From the NCBI GenBank assembly GCA_017439085.1, contig JAFRTU010000009.1:1-64000 (forward strand): DNA of 64,000 nt, written 5' to 3'. Both the position numbers and the translations under genes were made by a program. The stretch is from Clostridia bacterium. GTDB lineage: Bacteria > Bacillota > Clostridia > Christensenellales > Christensenellaceae. Position 1 is the first letter of the stretch; each line of letters opens with the position of its first letter. The notes beneath the pieces are model-generated. The model made no database searches, was not told the origin of the DNA, and saw nothing but the letters and a program-made list of their open reading frames with translations. Positions 53,045-61,083 of the stretch are shown here, one piece after another.

Positions 53045-53911
53045 ATGGAAGAAAAAAAGAAAATCAGTTCGGAAACAATCAGGGACTACCTGATGATAAC
53101 ACTTGCCACGCTGCTTTTGATCCTCGGGAACCACGTGTTCAAGTTCCCTAACCATTTTTCTTTCGGCGGGGTGGCAGGAATATCCATAATCGTGAACGGA
53201 CTTACGGGGATCCATACCAGCACCATAAACCTGGTGCTGAATGTGTTGCTGCTGATAATAAGCTTCTTTGTGCTTGGTAAGGACTTCGGAGTGAAATCAA
53301 TATATGCGAGCCTTCTGTTCACGTTTGGCCTCTCGATCGCCGATGCTTTATTCCCGATGGAAAAGCCAATAACTGACCAGCCCATGCTGGAACTGATATT
53401 TGCCATAGCCGTTCCTGCAGTAGGGTCTGCGATACTGTTCAATCTCAACTCTTCGAGCGGAGGGACGGACATAATTGCCCTGATCCTCAAAAAGTATTCC
53501 AAGGCAGATCTCGGAACCGCACTGTTCTTTGCCGATGCACTGGTTGCGGTCATTTCTTTTTTGGTATATGACGTTAAGACAGGGCTCTATTCTGTTGTCG
53601 GACTGGTCACGAAATCTCTTGTGATCGACTCCGTGATAGAAGTCATAAACAGGAGTAAATTCTTTACGATAGTTACCGATAATCCGGAACCGATCCTTGA
53701 TTATATCGAACATACTCTTGCAAAAGGCGCAACGGTCTACAAGGCAGAAGGTGCATATACAGGACAGGAGAAGACCGTGATAATGACGGTCACAAGGAAG
53801 AACCAGGCTGTAGATCTCAGGAATTTCATAAAGCTCGCAGCACCTTCAAGTTTTATTACGATCACTACCACCAGTGAGATCATAGGAAAGGGTTTCAAGG
53901 GAGTCGATTGA
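53045..53911 (+). CDS. YitT family membrane protein (paralogue 2)
   Basis: A 288-residue YitT protein with about five membrane segments, the FSFGGVAGISIIV motif, the SSSGGTDIIALI loop and a C-terminal DUF2179 domain (about 205-288). It has the same layout and length as the protein at 35159-36025 but is clearly diverged in sequence. First gene of a tight operon running to 59536; its stop overlaps the next start by 1 bp. Confidence 0.9.
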   Translation: MEEKKKISSETIRDYLMITLATLLLILGNHVFKFPNHFSFGGVAGISIIVNGLTGIHTSTINLVLNVLLLIISFFVLGKDFGVKSIYASLLFTFGLSIADALFPMEKPITDQPMLELIFAIAVPAVGSAILFNLNSSSGGTDIIALILKKYSKADLGTALFFADALVAVISFLVYDVKTGLYSVVGLVTKSLVIDSVIEVINRSKFFTIVTDNPEPILDYIEHTLAKGATVYKAEGAYTGQEKTVIMTVTRKNQAVDLRNFIKLAAPSSFITITTTSEIIGKGFKGVD

Positions 53912-54972
53912 TGAAGGTCATAAGTAGAAGAGGAGATCTTCTGCTCAGGCATATGGAAGATACCGTGGAGGACTACGAGATGATGCACAGATGGCTCAAC
54001 AAGTCCCATGTGCTTGCTGCATATTCGTATCATCCAAGTTCCATTGAAGAAGTCATGGAAAAGTATAAAAAAAGGATAAAGGGAGAGAACCATGTGATCC
54101 CTTCCTTTATTTTATATAAGGGAAAAGAAATAGGGTATATTCAGTTTTATCCGGTAACAGATGAGTATGGGTTGAGGGATAAACAGATCCTGAACAGATA
54201 TCATAAGCCTTTTGCAGCAGATATATTCATAGGGGAAGAGGATATGCAAGGGAAAGGACTCGCTCCTGAGACACTTATGATGCTTCAAGACTATCTGTTT
54301 TCGGAAAAAGACTGCGATGCTGTTCTCATCGATCCCGATATTGATAACTTGAGAGGCTTGAGGGCTTACGAGAAGGCGGGATTCAGGAGACTGACCGAGT
54401 TTACCAGAAGCGGTTCGGACAGGATGACAGTATTAATGATAAATGAAAGGAAAAATGATATGAAGGGACTTATTTTTAAAAGAAGATCGATAAGGAAATA
54501 TATAGATAAACCAATCGAAAAGGAAAAGATCGAAAGGATAGTAAGGGCGGCCCAGCTGGCACCTTCCGCCATGGCTGTTTTTCCATGGGAGATAGTAGTT
54601 ACGACCGATAGGGAGAAGATGAAAAAGGTCGCTGACGTTAGCCCTTACGGCAAATTCGCCAAGGATGCAGGTGCGGTATTTATAATGTGCGGAGATCTCA
54701 GCCATTACAAGGAAGGAAGAGGCAAGGATTTCTGGGTACAGGACTGCTCGGCTGCAATAGAGAACATCCTGCTTCAGATAGTGGAGGAAGGGTTAGGCGG
54801 AGTATGGCTCGGAGTTTATCCGATCGAGGAGAGGTGCAATGATCTGAGGAAGATATTCAATATTCCTGAGGACATAATCCCTCTTGGGACGATAGTCTGC
54901 GGATACAGCGATGAGGAAAATGTTGCCAAGGACAGGTTCTTCCCGGAAAAGGTGCACTACGAGGAATACTGA
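53911..54972 (+). CDS. GNAT acetyltransferase-nitroreductase fusion
   Basis: A 353-residue two-domain protein. Residues 1-180 form an AAC(6')-style GNAT acetyltransferase (LRHMEDTVEDYEMMHRWL; acetyl-CoA region DMQGKGLAPETL; NLRGLRAYEKAGFRR). Residues about 184-353 form an FMN nitroreductase (FKRRSIRKYIDKPIEKEKIE, LAPSAMAVFPWEIVV, and EGLGGVWLGVYP). The two are joined in frame without a stop. An internal ATG at 54460 with AAAGGA 9 bp upstream could also start the nitroreductase alone. Substrates are unknown; antibiotic modification should not be assumed. Confidence 0.85.
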   Translation: MKVISRRGDLLLRHMEDTVEDYEMMHRWLNKSHVLAAYSYHPSSIEEVMEKYKKRIKGENHVIPSFILYKGKEIGYIQFYPVTDEYGLRDKQILNRYHKPFAADIFIGEEDMQGKGLAPETLMMLQDYLFSEKDCDAVLIDPDIDNLRGLRAYEKAGFRRLTEFTRSGSDRMTVLMINERKNDMKGLIFKRRSIRKYIDKPIEKEKIERIVRAAQLAPSAMAVFPWEIVVTTDREKMKKVADVSPYGKFAKDAGAVFIMCGDLSHYKEGRGKDFWVQDCSAAIENILLQIVEEGLGGVWLGVYPIEERCNDLRKIFNIPEDIIPLGTIVCGYSDEENVAKDRFFPEKVHYEEY

Positions 54973-55619
54973 TGATCAGAAACATACTATTCGATCTAGA
55001 CGGGACATTAACCGATTCGAAGGAAGGAATAATAAAGAGTGCTCAGTATGCTCTTGAAAAACTCGGGATTGAACCGCCTGCATTCAGTGAAATGTTCTGG
55101 GTGATCGGGCCGCCGATAAGACAGTCTTTTTCTGAAAAGTTCTCTCTTGATGAGGAAACTGCGTTTAGGGGATTAAAGTTCTATCAGGAGCGGTTCGGAG
55201 ACGTGGGTTATCTGGAAAACGAAGTATATGAAGGCGTTCCCGAGATGCTCAAAATCCTTAAGGATAAAGGATACCGGTTATTTATCACGACATCGAAGCC
55301 TACAGTTTATACGGAGGCCATTCTTAAGCACTTCGGACTCTATGATCTCTTTGAATTCGTGTCAGGAAGCGATCTTGATGGAACAAGAGGAACAAAAGCT
55401 GAGGTTATAAGGACCGTAATGGATAAACATGGTCTTAAAGAAAGCGAGACCGTCATAATCGGAGACAGAAAACACGATATCATAGGAGGAAAGGAAGCCG
55501 GTATATTCACCATTGGGGTGAGATATGGATATGCTGACAAAGGGGAACTGGAGTCTGCGGGAGCAGACTGGATAGCCAAGACTCCCATGGATATTGTAAG
55601 AATAGTGGAGGAATCATGA
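54972..55619 (+). CDS. HAD hydrolase, phosphoglycolate phosphatase-like
   Basis: A 215-residue HAD phosphatase: motif I LFDLDGTLTDSK, helical cap, motif II FITTSKP, Lys in TKAEVI, and motif IV IIGDRKHDIIGGKEAG. The form is that of Gph/PpaX-type enzymes, but such proteins have varied substrates. The start overlaps the previous stop by 1 bp, and its own stop overlaps the GDPD start by 4 bp. Confidence 0.9.
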   Translation: MIRNILFDLDGTLTDSKEGIIKSAQYALEKLGIEPPAFSEMFWVIGPPIRQSFSEKFSLDEETAFRGLKFYQERFGDVGYLENEVYEGVPEMLKILKDKGYRLFITTSKPTVYTEAILKHFGLYDLFEFVSGSDLDGTRGTKAEVIRTVMDKHGLKESETVIIGDRKHDIIGGKEAGIFTIGVRYGYADKGELESAGADWIAKTPMDIVRIVEES

Positions 55620-56377
55620 AAAAAAGCATCTACAATACGCTCGTTTATGCCCACAGAGGAGCTTCGGGTTATATGCCTGAGAACACCATGGCCAGTTTTG
55701 AATTGGCAGCTGAGATGGGAGCTGACGGGATAGAACTTGACATCCAGCTTTCAAAGGACGGGAAGATAGTAGTCTGTCATGATTATAAGATAGACAGGAC
55801 GAGCAACGGGAATGGATACGTAAAGGACATGACATATGAAGAACTCAGGAGGTTCAATTATGCCAACGGAAAAGAAGGAACTTATGAAATCCCGCTCCTG
55901 GAGGAAGTACTGGAGCTTATAAAGAAAAAAGACATGATACTCAACATTGAGATCAAGAACGACGCGTATATCCCATATGAAGGAATAGAAGAGAAGACGG
56001 TAAAGCTGGTAAGGGATATGGGAGTCGGTGAGAATATAATCTATTCTTCCTTCTATCATCAGTCTTTAAGGCGACTGAAGTTCACGGATCCTTCCGCCAG
56101 AATAGCGATCCTTTATGAAGCCGGACTGTATGAACCATGGAACTATGGCAAACAACTCGGAGTCTGTGCCCTGCATCCGCATAAGAGCTCCGTATATGAA
56201 CCTTTTATGCTGGATTATTCCCATAAGGAGAAGCTCCTAGTGAACACATGGACAGTCAATGACGAAAAAGAGATGAGGGTGCTTACAAGGAGAGGAGTTG
56301 ACGGACTCATAACCAACTATCCCGATGTTGCGCTAAAAGTCGTGAAAGAAGAGAACATTCTGAAGATAGAGGATTAG
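55616..56377 (+). CDS. Glycerophosphodiester phosphodiesterase
   Basis: A 253-residue cytosolic GDPD (no signal peptide) that hydrolyses glycerophosphodiesters to glycerol 3-phosphate and an alcohol. Catalytic marks are AHRGASGYMPENT (two-His/Arg/Glu motif), DGIELDIQLSKDG with metal acids, and VCHD. C-terminal NTWTVND and DGLITNYPD are also typical. GGAGG precedes the ATG. It could recycle lipid or teichoic-acid breakdown products. Confidence 0.93.
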   Translation: MKKSIYNTLVYAHRGASGYMPENTMASFELAAEMGADGIELDIQLSKDGKIVVCHDYKIDRTSNGNGYVKDMTYEELRRFNYANGKEGTYEIPLLEEVLELIKKKDMILNIEIKNDAYIPYEGIEEKTVKLVRDMGVGENIIYSSFYHQSLRRLKFTDPSARIAILYEAGLYEPWNYGKQLGVCALHPHKSSVYEPFMLDYSHKEKLLVNTWTVNDEKEMRVLTRRGVDGLITNYPDVALKVVKEENILKIED

Positions 56378-56380
56378 GAA

Positions 56381-56938
56381 ATGAGACCAAACAGAGAACA
56401 GGCAGAAGCGCTGCTTAGGAAGTACGTTAAAACGGAAAGCCAGATAATCCATGCAAAGAGCGTGGAAAGCGCAATGAGATTTTTTGCTGGAATATACGGT
56501 GAAGACAAGGAATTCTGGGGCATCTGCGGGCTGCTTCATGACATAGATTACGATCTGTTCCCTGAGGAGCACTGCATAAAAGCTAAAGATATCCTTGAGT
56601 CAGAGGATATCGATTCCGACATCATACATGCAGTCCAGAGCCATGGATATGGTATCTGTTGCGACATAGAACCCATGAACCTTATGGAGAAGACCCTGTT
56701 CGCAGTGGATGAGCTTACGGGACTCATTTCCGCAACAGCTATAATGAGACCATCCAGGAGTGTCATGGATCTTGAGACGAAGTCTGTAAAAAAGAAGTTC
56801 AAGGACAAACGCTTTGCAGCAAAAATAGACCGAAGCACCATTGAGAGAGGCGCTGAAATGATGGGGATCTCTCTTGATGAACTGATAGAGAATACCATCC
56901 TCGGAATGAGAGAGGTGCATGAGGAACTGAACCTCTGA
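56381..56938 (+). CDS. HD domain protein
   Basis: A 185-residue HD-domain phosphohydrolase-like protein with metal-binding HAKSVE (first His), GLLHDIDYD (HD pair) and a later AVDELTGLI Asp. This arrangement is that of small stand-alone HD proteins with unknown substrates, often nucleotides or other phosphate esters. It starts 3 bp after GDPD. Confidence 0.85.
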   Translation: MRPNREQAEALLRKYVKTESQIIHAKSVESAMRFFAGIYGEDKEFWGICGLLHDIDYDLFPEEHCIKAKDILESEDIDSDIIHAVQSHGYGICCDIEPMNLMEKTLFAVDELTGLISATAIMRPSRSVMDLETKSVKKKFKDKRFAAKIDRSTIERGAEMMGISLDELIENTILGMREVHEELNL

Positions 56939-56940
56939 AT

Positions 56941-57600
56941 ATGACCGGGGATCCTGAACATATGGAAAACAGATTCACTTACGAAAAAGAAGGAATGCAG
57001 CTGTCTTTTGTAACAGAAGACAGCCTTTTCTCGCCAAGACATGCCGATCTGGGTACTGAGTCTATGCTTAGCCTGGCAGAAGCCGGAGAAGAAGACATAA
57101 TACTGGATCTCGGGTGCGGATACGGATTTGCAGGAGTGTTCTGTTACAGAAAGTTTTCTCCGGCAAAACTGGTATTTACTGATGTTGACGAGCTTGCGGT
57201 CAGATATGCAGAGAAGAACGCACTTATGAATGGTGTTGAAAGGGCTGAGTTCTATGTCGGAGATTCCCTGTCTGCTATCCCTGCGGACCTGGAGTTCAGC
57301 ATGATCCTTTCCAATCCTCCCTATCATACCGATTTCAGTATCGCAAAGAGATTCATATCGGGAAGTTTTCAAAGGCTTAAGACCGGGGGAAGGCTCTTAA
57401 TGGTGACAAAGAGAAGGGAATGGTATGAGAACAGGCTCAGGACAGTTTTCGGAGGAGTTAAGGTAAGAGAAGCTGAGGACTATTATGTCTTCATTGCCGA
57501 AAAGAGGGAAAAGAGACCGGAAAGACCGGCAGAAAAAACGATGTCAAAGAAGCTTCAGAGGAAATATGGGAAGAGTGCTGTTCACAAGAAGAATAAATGA
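56941..57600 (+). CDS. Class I SAM methyltransferase, RsmC-like
   Basis: A 219-residue methyltransferase with SAM loop DLGCGYGFAGV, acidic FTDVDE and the catalytic SNPPYHTDFS motif with downstream GGRLLMVTKRREWYE. These match the RsmC/RlmG group of guanine-N2 rRNA methyltransferases, but the protein is shorter because the N-terminal pseudo-domain is missing. The C terminus is basic (KKLQRKYGKSAVHKKNK), suitable for RNA binding. A start at ATG 56962 is possible. The 3' end overlaps the next gene by 35 bp. Confidence 0.85.
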   Translation: MTGDPEHMENRFTYEKEGMQLSFVTEDSLFSPRHADLGTESMLSLAEAGEEDIILDLGCGYGFAGVFCYRKFSPAKLVFTDVDELAVRYAEKNALMNGVERAEFYVGDSLSAIPADLEFSMILSNPPYHTDFSIAKRFISGSFQRLKTGGRLLMVTKRREWYENRLRTVFGGVKVREAEDYYVFIAEKREKRPERPAEKTMSKKLQRKYGKSAVHKKNK

Positions 57601-58477
57601 CTGGAAAGACTGGAGCGGTATCTTTACCGATACGGAAGCTTTCTATCCTCTGGCAGAAGCGATATTCATGAAGACCGGTATACCTTTTTCCGGGCTCACA
57701 GGACTTGCTCCCGGAACGAATGCGGTTTTCAGATCCGGAGACTATGTAATAAAAATATTCGCTCCTCCGGAATCCGGAATAACAGGCTCAAATGATGGAG
57801 AGAGGGAAATAAGGCTCATGGAGGCCGCAGGAAGAAAAGGCATATCAGTGCCGAAGATCATATCCCGCGGGACGGTAAATGACCTGTATGATTTCAATTA
57901 TTACATCATGTCCTATATTGAAGGGACAATGCTGGGGGATCTGTATGATGCTGAAAAGAGCATGGACAAGGGGATCATAAGAGAACTTCATGATCTGGTG
58001 ATCACTTTGAGACAGATAGGCTTTGAGGAATGCGACAGGCTTGATCCTGTACAAGCAGCCGTTGAGAATGAAAGGCTGGACTTACTGTCTCCGGAGCTCA
58101 GAAAAAGCTTTATTCTCGGTACGACAGAGCGTCTCAGTGAAGAGTACGTATGCTGTCACGGAGACCTGACCGGGGAGAACATTATAGTGGGAAAGAACGG
58201 TATATCGCTGCTGGATTTCGGGGATGCGATTGCTGCTCCCCGATATTATGAATATCCCTCGCTCTTCATCGAAGGTCTGAGAGCAGACAGAGACGCATGC
58301 AGATATATGGCTTCTCTTCTCGGAGAGAGGGACATCCTTAAAGCCATCACGAGTGCATTCTGTCTTCATGAATTTGCTCCGGATCTTCTAAAGACACTTT
58401 GCAGGAAAACAGGGAGTGATATATCAGGACTCAGATCCATTGAGGACGTGAGTCATCTTTTGGAGGCTATTCTATGA
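57566..58477 (+). CDS. APH-like kinase family protein
   Basis: A 303-residue aminoglycoside-phosphotransferase-fold kinase: N-lobe VFRSGDYVIKIF with the ATP-binding Lys, catalytic CCHGDLTGENIIV (Brenner motif HGDxxxxN), and metal motif LLDFGDA. ATG 57566 follows AGAGGA; the ORF extension to 57485 lies within the methyltransferase gene. The fold is shared by kinases of choline, homoserine, sugars and antibiotics, so the substrate is not predictable. It overlaps ybaK by 4 bp. Confidence 0.85.
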   Translation: MGRVLFTRRINDWKDWSGIFTDTEAFYPLAEAIFMKTGIPFSGLTGLAPGTNAVFRSGDYVIKIFAPPESGITGSNDGEREIRLMEAAGRKGISVPKIISRGTVNDLYDFNYYIMSYIEGTMLGDLYDAEKSMDKGIIRELHDLVITLRQIGFEECDRLDPVQAAVENERLDLLSPELRKSFILGTTERLSEEYVCCHGDLTGENIIVGKNGISLLDFGDAIAAPRYYEYPSLFIEGLRADRDACRYMASLLGERDILKAITSAFCLHEFAPDLLKTLCRKTGSDISGLRSIEDVSHLLEAIL

Positions 58478-58959
58478 AGGACAGGATCAGCAAGACCAAT
58501 GCCATGAGGATACTTGATTCTGCAAAGGTGAAATATGTCGTTCATGAGTATCCCCATGAAGATACTGCTGTTCCGGGAGATGAGGTCGCACGACTTGTCG
58601 GAGCGGATCCCGACAGAGTGTTCAAGACCCTGGTGACAAGGGGAAGCTCGGGAGAGATATTCGTTTTCATAGTGCCCGTAAGGGAAGAACTGGATCTCAA
58701 AAAGGCAGCAAAGTATTCAGGAGAAAAGGCCATAAGCATGGTCAGGGTATCAGAACTTCTGAATCTTACAGGATATATAAGGGGAGGATGCACAGCGATA
58801 GGGATGAAGAAGGATTACCCGGTATTTCTGGAGGAGACCGCATCCCTGTTTGAAAGCATTTTTGTAAGCGGAGGAAAGATAGGGCTTCAGATCGAACTCG
58901 ATCCGGAAGACCTTCTAAGGACTGCATCGGGCAGATATGCCGATCTCATTACGGACTGA
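58474..58959 (+). CDS. ybaK: Cys-tRNA(Pro)/Cys-tRNA(Cys) deacylase
   Basis: A 161-residue YbaK/EbsC trans-editing protein that removes cysteine from mischarged tRNA-Pro. Marks are RVFKTLVTRG (Lys46-type essential lysine), FVFIVPV and GYIRGGCTAIGMKK. Length is standard. It overlaps the APH-like gene by 4 bp. Confidence 0.95.
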   Translation: MKDRISKTNAMRILDSAKVKYVVHEYPHEDTAVPGDEVARLVGADPDRVFKTLVTRGSSGEIFVFIVPVREELDLKKAAKYSGEKAISMVRVSELLNLTGYIRGGCTAIGMKKDYPVFLEETASLFESIFVSGGKIGLQIELDPEDLLRTASGRYADLITD

Positions 58960-58960
58960 T

Positions 58961-59536
58961 ATGGACAGTATACCGATCATTTATACAGAAAGGCTTATAT
59001 TAAGGCCTTGGATGGAATCAGACCTTGAGGATATGTATGAGTATTCATGCGATGAGAGAGTCGGACCCTATGCAGGTTGGGCTGCTCATAAGAGCATCCT
59101 TGAGGCTAAACAGGCACTTGCCAGGCTAATGAATGACAGGATGACTGAATCCAGGGCGATAGTGCTGAAGAGCGAAGGAAGGGCAATCGGGAATATTGGC
59201 ATCCATAACAGATCTCCCAGAAGACCAAGATGGGGCAGGGTAGAAAGAGAGCTTGGTTATGTCTTGAATCCCAGATACTGGGGAAATGAGTACGCTCCGG
59301 AGGCTGCCAGAGCAGTAATGAACTATTGTTTTGCGGTAAAGAAGGTGGATACCCTCTGGTGCGGACACTACGAGTTCAACGAAAATTCCAGAAAAGTGAT
59401 AGAAAAACTTGGTTTCAAACTGGAGATAAAGAGGCAGGAGATGCTGTTCCACATGGATGACAGAGTGGAGAACGCATACTATTATAAAATGGACAGAAGG
59501 GAATACATATCCCTATACAGAAACGGAAAGATATGA
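58961..59536 (+). CDS. GNAT acetyltransferase, RimJ/RimL type
   Basis: A 191-residue acetyltransferase: ERLILRPWMESDLEDMYEY start, GNIGIH strand, GYVLNPRYWGNEYAPEAAR acetyl-CoA loop and NENSRKVIEKLGF at the end. This is the pattern of RimJ/RimL-like enzymes acting on protein N termini or small amines. ATG 58961 is 1 bp after ybaK; the ORF extension to 58937 is rejected. Last gene of the operon. Confidence 0.9.
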   Translation: MDSIPIIYTERLILRPWMESDLEDMYEYSCDERVGPYAGWAAHKSILEAKQALARLMNDRMTESRAIVLKSEGRAIGNIGIHNRSPRRPRWGRVERELGYVLNPRYWGNEYAPEAARAVMNYCFAVKKVDTLWCGHYEFNENSRKVIEKLGFKLEIKRQEMLFHMDDRVENAYYYKMDRREYISLYRNGKI

Positions 59537-59563
59537 AAAAAGATGCCTACGGCATCTTTTTTT
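59536..59563 (+). terminator. Bidirectional terminator
   Basis: 12-bp stem AAAAAAGATGCC / GGCATCTTTTTT with a TAC loop; ends the nine-gene operon and lies 65 bp from convergent rarA. Confidence 0.85.
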
Positions 59564-59627
59564 ACTGCACGAACCGGTCTTTTGGCCAGTATCTCATTTA
59601 ATTAAATATTGATATAAGGGGAAGGAA

Positions 59628-60956
59628 TCATTTGTCACTTTCCTTTATATCTTTCTTCCATTTTCTTATTATTTCAAGCCGCTCCTTGTATTTCTTCTCG
59701 AGCCCCTGTTCGGTCGGGTCGTAATAGACAGTTCCTTCAAGGGAATCAGGCAGGCACTGCAGGTCTGCTATCTTTTCCTTGAAATCATGAGCATACTTGT
59801 AGCCTTTTCCGTAATCCAGGTCCTTCATGAGCTGAGTGGGGGCATTCCTTATCTGGAGCGGTACCGGCTCCGCCAGCTGTTCAAGAGCGTCCTTCTTTGC
59901 CTTCTCATAGCCTACGTAGAGTGCGTTTGATTTCGGAGACAGGGCCATGTGGACTACTGCCTGTGCCAGTATGACATTGCACTCAGGTACTCCGATATAG
60001 TGGCATGCATTATATGCCGCAACGGCCATCTCGAGAGCTCTCGGATCAGCAAGCCCTATATCCTCGCTGGAAAAACGTATGACTCTTCTTGCAATGTATA
60101 ACGGATCTTCACCTGCCTCCAGCATTCTGGCAAGCCAGTATAAGGCTGCGTCCGGATCAGAGTTCCTCATGGATTTATGCAGAGCGGATATGAGATTGTA
60201 GTGTTCTTCTCCGTTTCTGTCATAGAGGAGAGATTTCTTTGAGATGCACTGTTCGATGATATCTTTTGTCACTTTGATATCAGTTTCGCTGTATTCGCCA
60301 TTCAGGATAACCATCTCGAGAGTAGAAAGTGCGGTTCTGGCGTCCCCGTTAGAAAACACGGCTATCATTTCAAGCATGTCTTCATCTATGTCCACATTGT
60401 AATTGCCAAAGCCGTTGGGACTCGTAATGGCATTTTTGAGCAGCGTCTTTATGTTATCAGTCGTAAGAGCGTGAAGTAGGAACACTTTGCATCTGGACAG
60501 AAGAGCGTTATTGACCTCAAAAGATGGATTCTCTGTAGTGGCGCCGATGAGAATGATGCTTCCTTTTTCGACATAGGGAAGAAAGGCATCCTGCTGTGCC
60601 TTGTTGAACCTGTGTATCTCATCCACGAAGACAATGGTCCTCTCGCCGAACCGCTGGTTATCCTCGGCCTGCTGCATGACGGACCGTATGTCCTTGATGC
60701 TGCTGTTGACTGCTGAAAAATCAACGAACTTGGACTTCGTCGTGTTGGCGATTATCCTGGCGAGAGTCGTCTTGCCGACACCCGGAGGGCCCCAGAAGAT
60801 CATGGAGGATAATGCGTCCGTTTCAATGATCCTTCTGAGCACTTTTCCCTGGCCTACAAGATGCTCCTGCCCGACGAATTCTTCAAGTGTAGAGGGCCTC
60901 AGTCTGGCTGCCAGAGGTTCAAATCTGTTTTGTGAAAACAATGTCTGCTGTTCCAT
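59628..60956 (-). CDS. rarA: Replication-associated recombination protein A
   Basis: AAA+ ATPase of the RarA/MgsA/WRNIP1 family acting at stalled replication forks. ATG 60956 gives 442 residues. Walker A is WGPPGVGKTTLA, Walker B FVDEIHRFNKAQQDAFLP, sensor 1 IGATTENPSFE and arginine finger LLSRC, followed by the family C-terminal tetramerisation domain. GAGGAT precedes the ATG, and the promoter places transcription start about 10 bp upstream. The ORF extension to 61097 crosses that promoter. Confidence 0.95.
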   Translation of the reverse strand: MEQQTLFSQNRFEPLAARLRPSTLEEFVGQEHLVGQGKVLRRIIETDALSSMIFWGPPGVGKTTLARIIANTTKSKFVDFSAVNSSIKDIRSVMQQAEDNQRFGERTIVFVDEIHRFNKAQQDAFLPYVEKGSIILIGATTENPSFEVNNALLSRCKVFLLHALTTDNIKTLLKNAITSPNGFGNYNVDIDEDMLEMIAVFSNGDARTALSTLEMVILNGEYSETDIKVTKDIIEQCISKKSLLYDRNGEEHYNLISALHKSMRNSDPDAALYWLARMLEAGEDPLYIARRVIRFSSEDIGLADPRALEMAVAAYNACHYIGVPECNVILAQAVVHMALSPKSNALYVGYEKAKKDALEQLAEPVPLQIRNAPTQLMKDLDYGKGYKYAHDFKEKIADLQCLPDSLEGTVYYDPTEQGLEKKYKERLEIIRKWKKDIKESDK

Positions 60957-60972
60957 ATCGATCCTCGGTTTT

Positions 60973-61001
60973 ATTATATTTTCAGGGGCTTTTTCTTGCA
61001 A
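60973..61001 (-). promoter_or_regulatory. Promoter of rarA
   Basis: Minus strand: TTGCAA (61001-60996), 17 bp, TATAAT (60978-60973), about 17 bp before the ATG. Confidence 0.65.
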
Positions 61002-61046
61002 GCGAACGTTCGGGCAAGTTTTGTGGTCAAAGGTCTTGAATTCGCA

Positions 61047-61052
61047 TATAAT
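61047..61052 (+). promoter_or_regulatory. Likely -10 of pepD
   Basis: Perfect TATAAT with TGGTCA (61024-61029) 17 bp upstream. Confidence 0.5.
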
Positions 61053-61083
61053 GTGTTGGACATATGAAGGGAAGGATTGAGAT

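Noticed and set aside
53911..58477. Aminoglycoside resistance island (AAC(6')-like and APH-like genes)
   Set aside because: Both folds are shared with many housekeeping enzymes, the genes sit in an operon of ordinary enzymes, and there are no mobile elements nearby.
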